DNA of 10,338 nucleotides from Conidiobolus incongruus B7586 (GCA_000697335.1 JNEM01006444.1:1-10338); one strand, 5' to 3'. Positions 1 through 9,240 are shown, counted from the stretch's first letter. The notes: generated by a model from the letters alone, not told the origin. Program-made: numbers and translations.

Positions 1-260
1 CTGCTACCATGTAAGCATAGTGGTAGTTAAACCAATATAGTGTAGAGGAAGACTTAATATAAAAGTAGTGTGGCACAGAATGTGGTAATATAATGTGGCT
101 GTAGTGTGCAAGTGTAAACAAAGTTTAATTAAGCTTCGAACTAGGATGAGTCACCAATATATTAAGATTTATATTAGGTAGTGCCAATATCCTACAATAT
201 TAACAGAATATAGTCTCAATCTTAGAAATAGTGTAAAGGTAAAAATAGTAAGAATTGAGA
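1..260. other. G-skewed, less AT-rich left edge, unassigned
   Basis: The + strand carries many more G than C here (18 G against 5 C in 61-120). The hexamer TAGTGT recurs at 38, 66, 102 and 229. An inverted repeat CTACC...GGTAG lies at 4-26. No long reading frame is visible on either strand. The composition differs from the following 2 kb, which suggests the end of a repeat or of a neighbouring transcript that continues to the left of the window. No family could be assigned. Confidence 0.35.
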
Positions 261-590
261 GGAAAAAGAGGAACCTAGTTTATTAGATAATTTAATACTA
301 TTTATACAATTAATTTAACTATATAAGTATAAATTAATCATATAATTTATAGTTAATTGGATTATATAAAAGTGTATATAAGAATTTAAAGAACTAGTCT
401 CTTAACAAGTGGTTTTAAATAAAACATTATAAGTTTTTTATAAATATTAAATAATTTTATATTATTTATAATTGAGTTTTAATAATACTAAAAAAACTTT
501 TGATTATCATTTTCTAATTTAAGAAAAATTCAATTCAAAAATAAATTTTTTAAATTAAAATATACTAATAAAAGAATAATTATCAATGAA

Positions 591-608
591 TATATATATA
601 TATATATA
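591..608. repeat. (TA)9 microsatellite
   Basis: An uninterrupted TA dinucleotide run of 18 bases in intergenic DNA. Confidence 0.9.
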
Positions 609-1307
609 CTCTATATTTAATTTAATTTTATAACTAATAATATATTTGAAAAATAAAGAAATAAAAAATTTTCCATTTTTTTCTTTCCAAACTAATAAAA
701 TATGCTTTAAAAATGAATACAGATTTTGTTGAATATCTCTTTAAAATATATTAAAACCTTATTATTATGCTATATAATATAATAAAATAATAAAATAAGA
801 GTTTAAAAAATTTTTATTTAAATATTAGAACAACAATTATATCTATTTAATATTGTATAAGATAGAACTATAATATAAATAGTTAATTATAAGGGAACTA
901 ATCAACTTATGAAGTATTAAACCAAATCATCTTATATATTTCAAGATTTAAGTCATGGGTAAACTATATTATTTTAAAGAAATATTTAAAAATAATCCAC
1001 TAAATAATTTTATTTAACTAAATTTTAAACTCAAATCTCAAATTGAAATTATGATCGTTGATTTTAAAATTTGATCTACATTAAAATTAAATAGATTTAG
1101 TAAATCAAAGTGGATGTTTTTTTGAACTCAAAATATCAATTGATTATTTGAAAGTAAATTAAAGGATATGATCCCATTTTAATCAGTTTATTATATGATA
1201 AATATTATTAGATTTGGAAATCATTTAATCCGAATATTCTATTTATTTATATTATAATAAAAAAATCTTTAAATATAGTTATTCATTTGTTTATAAAATC
1301 TTTTAAA

Positions 1308-1337
1308 TTATTATTATTATTATTATCATTATTATTA
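1308..1337. repeat. (TTA)10 microsatellite with one interruption
   Basis: Ten trinucleotide units, the seventh being TCA instead of TTA. Confidence 0.9.
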
Positions 1338-2119
1338 TTTGAGTATTTAAATTAATTTCAAATTTTTCTAATTCTCAAATAATATTCAAAAGTCAAGTGA
1401 TACCAAATTGACTAATAATTTGTGATAATAAAATTATTTTTATGAATAATTTTTAAATTCTTATTTAGAATTCTTTTTATAAAAAGAAAAATTTCAAATT
1501 TGTGACAATTCAAGAGATAATAAATATAAATGTATATTTTAAATAAATATAACCTTATATCAAACAAAATAATTAAGCACATAAAATTATAATATATAGA
1601 ATATTTTCAATATATTACATATATAAAGTAAATATTTAAATTAATTCATTAATTTTGAGAGTTAAGGTATAGAAATATATTATTTTATTTACTTACTAAT
1701 CATATTTTGCAACTATATTGCATATTAATCGGATATGGTGGTTAATTATATGGAGTTAAGCATAAACTGATAATAAGTGGCTTTGGTTATTGATCATATT
1801 TTAATAGAGAGAAAATTAATAGTTAACGTGAATAAAGGAGTTGATTGATTGGTTAGATTTTGACTAAATTAGTTGGAGAATCAGATACATATCATGAGAA
1901 AAGTCGATTGTTAAAGCAAGTATTAATTCTGTCTAATATAATTATTAAGGCTATAAATCTTAACAATTGTTAAATAAAAATATGCTAAAATATATATTGA
2001 AATTGAAATAGTATAGATTTAGAAATATTATATAACTATTTTCAAGCTAAAAATTTGATTCAAATTTAAATTTAATTCTAAACATAATAATAAAATATCA
2101 GCGATAGAAACTAATCATT

Positions 2120-2134
2120 TGATCAGTCTGATCA
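2120..2134. repeat. short palindrome TGATCAGTCTGATCA
   Basis: Two 7-base arms (TGATCAG and CTGATCA) around a single central T form a perfect inverted repeat. Its G+C content is higher than that of its surroundings. It could be a dimeric protein-binding site or chance; no function is assigned. Confidence 0.6.
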
Positions 2135-2204
2135 CATGAAAAAATACGTCACTCAATCAATCTTTTTAATCGATCAGGCAAAAGTAAAATTTTTAGTACT
2201 TTTT

Positions 2205-2237
2205 AATATTGATATAATCCATTGATTATATCATATT
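2205..2237. repeat. inverted repeat with 10-base perfect arms
   Basis: TGATATAATC (2210-2219) and GATTATATCA (2224-2233) pair perfectly around a 4-base loop. The stem extends by about five pairs to 2205 and 2237 if one bulged base is allowed. A hairpin of this size can be expected by chance in 10 kb of such AT-rich DNA. Confidence 0.6.
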
Positions 2238-2444
2238 AACATAATAATTTATCATAATTGATGGTTTTTATGGTTTAGTTAAAGAATTAAAAGTTTATAA
2301 AAGTACCAGCAAATATTATAAGCTAAATTTAATCCATTAAAAAGAACTTAGACTTTTCACGAATATCAAGATATTTGTAACGTTTTAGTTGAATTTTTAG
2401 CACTAGGTCTGATCGTATCATTCTCATAAGGTTAGAGATATGAC

Positions 2445-2475
2445 TTTGAATGACTTGTTCATGATATCATTCGAA
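2445..2475. repeat. imperfect hairpin around an ATGATATCAT palindrome
   Basis: TTTGAATGA (2445-2453) pairs with TCATTCGAA (2467-2475), with one G-T wobble. The perfect 10-base palindrome ATGATATCAT (2461-2470) overlaps the right arm. The stretch 2395-2480 is somewhat richer in G+C than its flanks, but I recognise no element or RNA in it. Confidence 0.4.
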
Positions 2476-3641
2476 CTTTAATAATCTAACTTACCCCTTT
2501 TAAAATTTTGAATTTAATTTCAAAAAATATAAATCGAGTTGAAATTAAAACTTATTTCCTAATAATAAAAAGCAGGTATTAATTATATTAAAAATTCCCA
2601 ATTATTAACTAAAAAAAGTAGATTTTTAATATTTAAAAAAAAGATTTATAATAAATTTAAAATGAAAAAATAATTTTTTTCCAGACTGATTTCATATTAC
2701 TTAAAATTTAATTTTAGCAATCTTAATTTTAAAATTTGATCACTATTTCAAAGAATGAAATACTTATTTTTTCAATAAAAAAAGTTTTAATATAACTTAA
2801 TTAAGTAACAAAATCGCTTAAATATTTGATTTGATGATAAATTTAATTTTATTATAAATAAAAAGTTTATTAATATTAATATTTAAGTAAAAATTAATTA
2901 TTATTATTTGATTATTTTAAATTTATCGATCTTTTTCATTGAATTTGATCTACATCATAATTCTTTTTTTTCTGTTAATTTTATAATATAATAATTTTAA
3001 TAATTTAAAAAAAATTTTGCAATAATTTGAATATCAACTAAAATGACACTAATATGAGGTAATTCTAGTAATTTATTATAAAAATTAATGAATTAACTAT
3101 AAATTAATAGATGATAAAATTAATAATTAATTATATAAATTTAAAATTTTATCAAAGCAAAAAAAATTCTGAAACTATTTATTAAAATATAAAATTATTT
3201 TACTTAATATAATAGGTTATCTATTTAGAAAATTTTATTAATTAGAAAAATTATTCAATACAAGAAAAATTATTTCCTTTAAAAATAATGGTTATACTAC
3301 TAACTATTTTAATTATTTCAAATTATATAGAGATAATATTGGTGGTGACAATGATATTAATCACTATATAAGTTTGAGACTATACTTAAATAATATTTCA
3401 TAAACAATTAATTGTATTATGTAGATTATAAATATAATTTTGAATTTAATTTTATTAATGCACAATATTTCAATGATTAAATATATTTAGCTTTACAAAA
3501 AAAGAGCCAAGAATTGAATTCTTTTTTAAAATTAAATATTTATATTGTTATTGATAAATTTAGCATTATGATTCTAAAATGATATAATAATATAATAATA
3601 TTAATACTGACAATTGCGAAATAAACAGATATATAATATAT

Positions 3642-3662
3642 TATATATATATATATATATAT
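3642..3662. repeat. (TA)10 microsatellite
   Basis: A TA run of 21 bases, preceded by a more degenerate TA-rich stretch from about 3630. Confidence 0.9.
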
Positions 3663-4326
3663 TTTAGGCTATCTATTACTCTAGTGATTTTTGAAAGTTT
3701 ACTAAATTTGGTAATGCCGGAATCGCTCAAGTTTTTTTTACTAATTTTAAATTGATAATAATTGGTAGATAGTACAGTTAACTAAATTAATTTTATTCGT
3801 TTGATGAAAATCTTTTAAAATATTAAGATCATTCTATTTGTTAAAACTATCGATTTTTTATATACATTTTTATTTTAAAAAAGAAATCTTGTATTTGATA
3901 ATTGTTAAAAGCAATTGAGAACTATTTTAATTATTATTCATCTTTTAATCCAATATTAAATAATGATAGTATGTCCTCTCATATTATAAATAATAAATGC
4001 TTTTAATTTAGCATATAGATAAATTGGTTTTATTTATCCAACTCTCGTTATTTCCATTTTTAACCATTAAAATTTTTAATCAAAGTCTAAAAATAATCTC
4101 GCTAATATATATTTCAAATAATATATTGACTTAAATTTTATATTTTAAAAATTCAATTAACAAGTATTTAAGCATACATTCAATATTTAATACTCATTTC
4201 ATATTTCAATAATCATTCGCTAATTTAAAATCAACAATAGAGTAATAAGATATAAAATTCTATAATAATACAAAATTTAAATTTAATATTTATAAAGAAT
4301 TTTGAATAAGAGTAATTTGATCATTT

Positions 4327-4343
4327 TATTATTATTATTATTA
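4327..4343. repeat. short (TTA)n microsatellite
   Basis: Five to six TTA/ATT units without interruption in intergenic DNA. Confidence 0.8.
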
Positions 4344-4832
4344 AAAGATTAAATTTGAATTTTAAGGGATTAATAGCGATTTTTTTATATTAAATTACTA
4401 TCATTTAATCTTCTTAATTATAGTCAATATGTAATAATGATTCAATTTTGATTATCATCGAATTATTATATTTGAAATTGTGGAGTATCGGTAATGGTTA
4501 AATTATTAAATCCTCAGAAATAACACTTGTTTAATATAATAGTATTGATATTAAGATGAATGACTAACTCTGTGTCGATGCAGTTTTAAAAATTTATATA
4601 ATCAAGCTTCAAATCTTATATATGATATTTATTCTTATATTATCAAACACCATAATTTGTATTAAAAATGTTATCGGATCATAATATTGTTATCAATTTG
4701 TTTGAGTTTTTTTGCTATAATTCAATTATTTATCTTAATAAAGTAATAATCATCTGAATTTCTTGAAACAAATTAGTATTAAACAAAGATCAAAGTACCA
4801 GGAACATATTGAAGTTACAAAATGATTGATTA

Positions 4833-4856
4833 AAATTATATTTGAAATTATATTTG
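4833..4856. repeat. perfect 12-base tandem duplication
   Basis: AAATTATATTTG occurs twice in direct succession (4833-4844 and 4845-4856). A partial third copy, ATTATATTTG, appears near 4967. It probably arose by replication slippage. Confidence 0.8.
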
Positions 4857-5229
4857 ATGATTTCATTATTTAGTCATTATTCAAATCCATTTCAAATATT
4901 GTTTAATTAATTATGGATAATTGAAATAATTAGTGTTTTATTAAGTAATTATTTTCAATCTTGGTGATTATATTTGAATAAAATAATAGTATATATTTTT
5001 GATACTCGTATATTAACATTTTGTAAAAAAATAAATAGGTAAAATTGGATATTGAAATCTTGATTAAACTAAGATATGTATTCACTATTAAACTGTTTTA
5101 AAAAAATATTCTACGAATTCATGCAATTATTCGTAATATAAATAAAGATGAGTGAATTGAAATGAATAGTATGAATATTAACTGAATTAGGGTTAATTGT
5201 TAATTTGTTTTAAGTTTCACCTAAATTCA

Positions 5230-5423
5230 ACAAACTAAAAAATGGGTTAGTTGTTTAGGGAGTTCGGACAAATGACGACTAAAACTGAAATGGACAAATA
5301 TAGAATACACAGTTCAAACTTGATTGTGGCAAACCCCTTTCCCTTTATTTCAACGTTTCAAAACAATTATTTGTGTCAATAGTAGAAGATTTGGAATTAG
5401 CTTCCAAATATTATTAAATATAC
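5230..5423 (+). promoter_or_regulatory. upstream region of the zinc-finger gene
   Basis: This stretch is less AT-rich and more complex than the DNA to its left, as expected near a promoter. It contains a GTGGCAAACCCC segment followed by CTTT-type pyrimidine runs (about 5326-5346) and a weak TATA-like AAATATAGAA (5296-5305). A TTAGGGTTA motif just outside it (5187-5195) resembles plant telo-box elements but is a single copy. No binding site can be assigned with confidence. Confidence 0.3.
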
Positions 5424-5481
5424 ATGGCGTCCTTTCTCAATCCAGTATTTCCATATTTACCATTCAAATATTCTCAATTAA
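5424..5481 (+). CDS. possible first coding exon of the zinc-finger gene
   Basis: An ATG in a good plant context (ATGGCG, encoding Met-Ala-Ser) opens a 26-codon reading frame that ends at TAA 5502-5504. Before that stop, a GT donor at 5482 (TTAA|GTAATA) would end an exon of 58 bases, that is 19 codons plus one base. The acceptor at 5605-5606 leaves two bases before the next zinc-finger codon, so the phases agree. It was the only donor I found in this small frame that fits. The encoded segment begins MASFLNPVFPYLPF, rich in aromatic residues and proline, and joined to the downstream exon it gives 192 residues. Against it: the donor is only moderate (A at -1, T at +5), and a one-in-three phase match could be chance. 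A weak TATA-like site (AAATATAGAA, 5296-5305) lies at a workable distance upstream. Confidence 0.45.
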
Positions 5482-5606
5482 GTAATATGAATTTCAAATT
5501 TTAACCATATATTTGTATTTGAACTAATTTGGATGGATTAATAAAGGGGAATTGTGATTAGTCTATGGGTATATAAACCTTACTATCGTGTATTCTTTCT
5601 CCTCAG
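5482..5606 (+). other. candidate intron (125 bases) in the zinc-finger gene
   Basis: It starts GTAATA and ends with a pyrimidine-rich acceptor, TATTCTTTCTCCTCAG (5591-5606). CTTAC at 5579-5583 fits the branch-site consensus YTNAY, with its A at 5582, about 24 bases before the acceptor AG. The length and high A+T content are normal for plant introns. The same pyrimidine run could instead be a plant core-promoter Y-patch, and a TATA box motif lies inside this interval, so the intron call competes with the promoter call. Confidence 0.45.
5570..5577 (+). promoter_or_regulatory. TATA box candidate for the intronless gene model
   Basis: TATATAAA is a textbook TATA box. About 30 bases downstream lies a pyrimidine patch (5592-5604) followed by a CA dinucleotide at 5604-5605 that could be the transcription start. 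That would give a 5' UTR of about 31 bases before the ATG at 5636. The spacing is right for a plant TATA/Y-patch promoter. TATA-like strings are frequent in such AT-rich DNA, and this one falls inside the alternative intron, so it is only one of two readings. Confidence 0.4.
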
Positions 5607-5635
5607 AAATTTGTTCCAATTTCAACTTTGTCCAC

Positions 5636-6127
5636 ATGTTATCCAGCTCATATTCCACAGGCCCAAAGTTCATCTGCTCTTCTTCGCTTACCCTCCCTTT
5701 CCCCAAGATTAAGTCCAAATATGATCTTCTACTTCAAAACCCTTGCCATAATCAAGAAGTTAACCAGCTACCGACCTTTGAAGAAATGTTTGGAGATCTA
5801 ATTCTTGAAAATCCCATTCATCATTCTCCATCGCAAGATTCCTCATCTCAAGTTTCTTCCTCCTATTCAGACCTCACATGGGCTAGCGATAATAATATTG
5901 CATCACCCTCTGAAATGAGGTCACCATCAGAAAAAAAAGCCAAGAGACCTAGAAGGAAATTCCACGAAGTCCAAAGATTTTACTCATGCAATTATCCAGG
6001 ATGTGACAAGGCTTTTGGTGCACTGAACCATCTCAATGCCCATGTTAAATTCAAAAACCACGGACCTAGAAGATCCCCTAGAGAGTTCTCATGGGTTAGA
6101 AGATCTTTATTCCCTTCATACTCTTAA
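5636..6127 (+). CDS. single C2H2 zinc-finger protein, putative nuclear DNA-binding protein
   Basis: This reads from the first ATG in the frame (5636) to TAA at 6125-6127, giving 163 residues. Seen: a Ser-rich, initially acid-free N-terminus (1-29); a hydrophobic-acidic motif LPTFEEMFGDLIL (45-57); a Ser-rich stretch (62-98); a basic cluster KKAKRPRRK (100-108) that looks like a nuclear localisation signal; then one zinc finger with ligands Cys118, Cys123, His136 and His142 (C-x4-C-x12-H-x5-H), followed by a basic GPRRSPREF segment (143-151). The plant QALGGH finger signature is absent (GALNHLNAH stands there). From family memory the finger and its flanks resemble fungal Con7-type single-finger regulators and their plant relatives; this is not verified. 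Inference: a sequence-specific nuclear regulator with unknown targets. The start codon context is weak (C at -3, T at +4), and the frame is open upstream to 5558, so the true start may lie in an upstream exon (see 5424-5481). In that case the protein has 192 residues and 29 must be added to these positions. The coding region is intact. Confidence 0.85.
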   Translation: MLSSSYSTGPKFICSSSLTLPFPKIKSKYDLLLQNPCHNQEVNQLPTFEEMFGDLILENPIHHSPSQDSSSQVSSSYSDLTWASDNNIASPSEMRSPSEKKAKRPRRKFHEVQRFYSCNYPGCDKAFGALNHLNAHVKFKNHGPRRSPREFSWVRRSLFPSYS

Positions 6128-6224
6128 TTCAAAAACTTCAATTATTTTCACCCCTAATTTCATTCATATGGAGTTTTTGGATGGATAAGGAGTTATCAAA
6201 AATTATATAGAAATGACACTAATG

Positions 6225-6255
<31 letters not shown>

Positions 6256-6360
6256 GGTATATGGCCTAACCATGTAAATTATGTTAAACTTGGAGTCTTG
6301 ATATCAATTGACTTGAAATTCAAGCAAGATGACATATATTAATGTATGTATAATATGTTA
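6128..6360 (+). other. probable 3' UTR and polyadenylation region
   Basis: The first bases after the stop are still moderately GC-containing and pyrimidine-rich (about 6128-6180). No AATAAA is present, which is common in plants. A TGTATGTATAATATGT stretch (6343-6358) resembles plant far-upstream poly(A) elements. If transcription reaches it, the (TA)14 tract at 6225-6252 lies in the transcript. The exact 3' end cannot be fixed from sequence. Confidence 0.3.
6225..6252. repeat. (AT)14 microsatellite
   Basis: An uninterrupted AT dinucleotide run of 28 bases, starting 98 bases after the zinc-finger stop codon. It probably lies in or just past the 3' UTR and is likely to vary in length. Confidence 0.95.
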
Positions 6361-6420
6361 CCAAGTTTGAATCAAAATTTAGTAAATGGAAGAGACTTTA
6401 TATCTTAAGAATTTTTATAA

Positions 6421-6449
6421 TTGAAATTTTATATATACAAAAATTTCAA
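6421..6449. repeat. inverted repeat, 10-base perfect arms
   Basis: TTGAAATTTT (6421-6430) and AAAATTTCAA (6440-6449) pair perfectly around a 9-base spacer. It sits just upstream of an A/T-tract tandem repeat. Confidence 0.7.
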
Positions 6450-6480
6450 CTAAAAAAATTATATTACAATTTAATTTAAT

Positions 6481-6540
6481 AATTAATCAAAAAAAAAATT
6501 TTTTTTATCTACTAATTAATAAAAAAATTTTTTATTTTCT
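6481..6540. repeat. imperfect 33-base tandem repeat of A-tract/T-tract units
   Basis: Each unit begins AATTAAT (6481 and 6514), followed by a run of A and then a run of T (A10-T8 at 6489-6506; A7-T6 at 6521-6533). Phased A-tracts of this kind bend DNA and are typical of scaffold/matrix attachment regions. The link to such a role is inference. Confidence 0.6.
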
Positions 6541-6793
6541 CTTTTAACTAATATAATAATTATTATATAAAGTTATTTTCATTGTTTTATTATTTATTAT
6601 ATTAATAATAAAAATAAAATAAATTAACCTTTTAAATTTAATGATAATATTAATAACATTTTTAAAGATTCTATTTTCTTTAATATCTCATTTTAATTAG
6701 AAATAAAAATAATTTACCTAATTAAATTTTACGATTCGGTTTTTCAATCCATATTAAGTAAGTGTATTGAATCTTAATCAAAGTATTCGATAT

Positions 6794-6810
6794 TATATAT
6801 ATATATATAT
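6794..6810. repeat. short (TA)8 microsatellite
   Basis: A TA run of 17 bases in intergenic DNA. Confidence 0.85.
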
Positions 6811-7597
6811 TTTCGATTTGATAGTCTATTATGATTATATTTTTAACTTAAATTACACATTTAATTTAGTTAATATTGGAGTTTTAATTTAATTTATTTA
6901 AATTTTTAAATTTTATTAATAAAAATATTTTTTTAAGGGATGATTCTTTAAATTTAAATCCATATAGTTCATATTGGATATAATTTTATCATTAAATTAC
7001 TTGATATTCTTTATCTATGGGTATATCACTGTATAAATATTATGAATATATAATCTATAATATGACTATATTAATTTTAGAATAAATGATGATTCAATCA
7101 ACGATAATTCTATCTAATTTTGAACTAATAAGAATACTTTAATATGAATATCAAACCATTTTCTTTCTTAGCTGACAACTTACATTTGAAAGTTAGTATG
7201 AAACGATTAGTTAAAGATTTATATTTTAACTTTAAAACTTATTTTAAAAATAAAAATAATAACCAAAAATATTATAATGAATATTATGTTAAAGGAATTT
7301 AATATTTGAAACTAAAGTAGATAATTGTAATAAATATAATTATCAAACTTGATTAAATTGAATATTATTTAATTAAATAAAGATTATATATCATATTAGT
7401 AGTATTAGTAACTATAATGAGTCTTAACAAAATCACATTTACATTTTATGTATTATCATTTTTAAAAAATTTTAACGATCGATCTAACTTAAAATATCAA
7501 CATCAATTACTATACTATAGCTTGATACACATTATTATCTAATTTAACTAATATAAGCTAAAGGTCAAATCGTATATTATTTAATTTCTAAATTAAG

Positions 7598-7640
7598 TAT
7601 CACCAAATTCTGACCTAAAATTTGTCGGAATTAGGTAATA
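7598..7640. repeat. inverted repeat with 17-base imperfect arms
   Basis: Arms 7598-7614 and 7624-7640 pair at 14 Watson-Crick positions plus one G-T wobble, with two mismatches and a 9-base loop. The core pairs ACCAAATTCTGAC with GTCGGAATTAGGT. Its G+C pairs make it less likely to be chance than the pure A/T hairpins nearby. Identity is unknown: it could be the remnant of a small inverted-repeat element or an RNA hairpin. Confidence 0.6.
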
Positions 7641-8675
7641 ATATTAATATAATTATCAAATATGACTATTATTAATCTATTATAATATTAATTTAATCAT
7701 CAAAAATTTTTTTAGTTTAAAATAATATATAATTTTGAAGTTTTATACATTTATTAATTAATTATTATCAATCTATTGTAAGTAATTAATATATGAAAGT
7801 ACCACTTGAAGTATAATTCAAAAAGTTTTACTTTTTACAATATGAAAGAATTTAAACTATATAACCAAAGAATGATGCGAATAATTGGGTTTAATTATCA
7901 AAAATTTATTCACCAATGTTGAATTTTAATTCTTTATAATATTATAAATATAGTCATTTCATTAACACAATTGAATTCTATTTGTATAATATTACCTTTC
8001 ATATGTTATTATTAATTTATATTTTAATGAAATTATGATTAGATAATTTAATTACTCTATACTATATAATTTTTCTAAATGAGATTTAAATCATCATCAA
8101 AACTCTATATATCTACCAAAAACCAATAACTAAAATAAAATTAATAACGATATTGAAATTATGATTAATGAATCATAATTCAATAATTAATATAATCAAT
8201 TTCAAATTAATTAACTACAACCTGTTCAATTATATTAAAATATTAATTTTATATTTTACTAAATTTTAGATTTTTATGTAAAATTATTAATATTATAATA
8301 ATTACTTAATGATTTAATATAATATGATTTAGATACGTTATCCAATTATTACTTGGCATCTAAATATCAGATATATATATTTAAAGATAGCTAAATTTTA
8401 ATATGCATTTGGGGTACATCAAATATTAATTTAATTGATTGTAGTATACTTAATATAATTATATATGGTTAACTACTATGATAATATAATTATAATAAGA
8501 TAATCTATATCCTATCTATCCATTTATCAATATTTTAAGCTATCAAATACATACTTTAACAGGAATATGTATAATTAATATTAACTAACCAATATATTAA
8601 TTCAAAAGAAAATTAAATATAAATTTTAAATTAGTTTTAACCCTGATAAATTTGAATTAAAATTATCTAGTATTT

Positions 8676-8690
8676 TAATAATAATAATAA
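8676..8690. repeat. (TAA)5 microsatellite
   Basis: Five uninterrupted TAA units. Confidence 0.85.
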
Positions 8691-9209
8691 AAATTAATTA
8701 TATTTTAGAGGGCTTAGAAATTAAAGTCTCCAGATTCGAGTTAACTGAAAAAAGTTTCAATTTCATCTAAATGAAGTTAATTGACATATATTTACCTTCT
8801 CCACAAACATTATACTTGACATTAGTTTAACATTATGATATTATATTATTAATTTTATTTTCTTAAATCATCTTATAATTTTCATTAAAAATTCTTTAAT
8901 ATTTTACATTAGTAAAAATTTAATTATAATTTAATTAATAATATTAATATTTCTTTTTATTTTGTTTTTACTTTTTATATTTTTAGAAATTATAATTTAA
9001 AATTATTTATATTATTAAAAATTATTAATTTTAAAATTATCTTTTTATCCCACTCATTTTTCAAAGAATAAATATAATCCATTATAACTTACACTTGCAT
9101 AATATAATAGAACTATATAACCAATATAATACGTTTAACTATTATAATATTACTCTAAAATTTATAATCAATATTGAATATTTTACTTAGTCAGTGTCTA
9201 TTTAAATTA

Positions 9210-9240
9210 AGCTCTAGTTTAATTAGCTCTAATTCAGATT
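9210..9240. repeat. imperfect 15-base tandem pair
   Basis: AGCTCTAGTTTAATT (9210-9224) is followed directly by AGCTCTAATTCAGATT. A weak local duplication without known role. Confidence 0.4.

Larger units (their letters stand above)
261..2099. other. AT-rich intergenic DNA, no gene seen
   Basis: Low-complexity A+T sequence with stops in all frames at short intervals. It holds two microsatellites (591-608 and 1308-1337), listed separately. No recognisable RNA gene, transposon end or promoter was found. Confidence 0.7.
2481..5229. other. AT-rich intergenic DNA, no gene seen
   Basis: Apart from the short repeats listed separately (3642-3662, 4327-4343, 4833-4856), this is A+T-rich sequence with dense stops. 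I saw no coding signal, RNA gene or assignable transposon. It probably contains decayed transposable-element DNA that is too worn to recognise by eye. Confidence 0.7.

Noticed and set aside
125-145. tRNA-like B-box (GCTTCGAACTA)
   Set aside because: No matching A-box, acceptor stem or cloverleaf is visible around it.
5187-5195. Telomere-like TTAGGGTTA
   Set aside because: A single copy of about one and a half units. It is not a telomeric array and at most a weak telo-box.
5588-5635. Extension of the zinc-finger frame to a GTG start at 5588
   Set aside because: GTG is not a normal nuclear start codon in plants. These bases are either promoter and 5' UTR or intron plus exon sequence, depending on the model.
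5795-5815. EAR-type repression motif in GDLILENP
   Set aside because: It has only one L-x-L step and does not fit LxLxL or DLNxxP.
7015-7026. Second copy of CTATGGGTATAT, as found at 5563-5574 near the TATA box
   Set aside because: A 12-base match without further similarity on either side and no gene downstream; a chance match is likely in such DNA.
8705-8790. Possible SINE-like patch with ATTCGAGTTA core
   Set aside because: It matches a B-box at only some positions, with no A-box at the right distance and no clear target-site duplication or tail.
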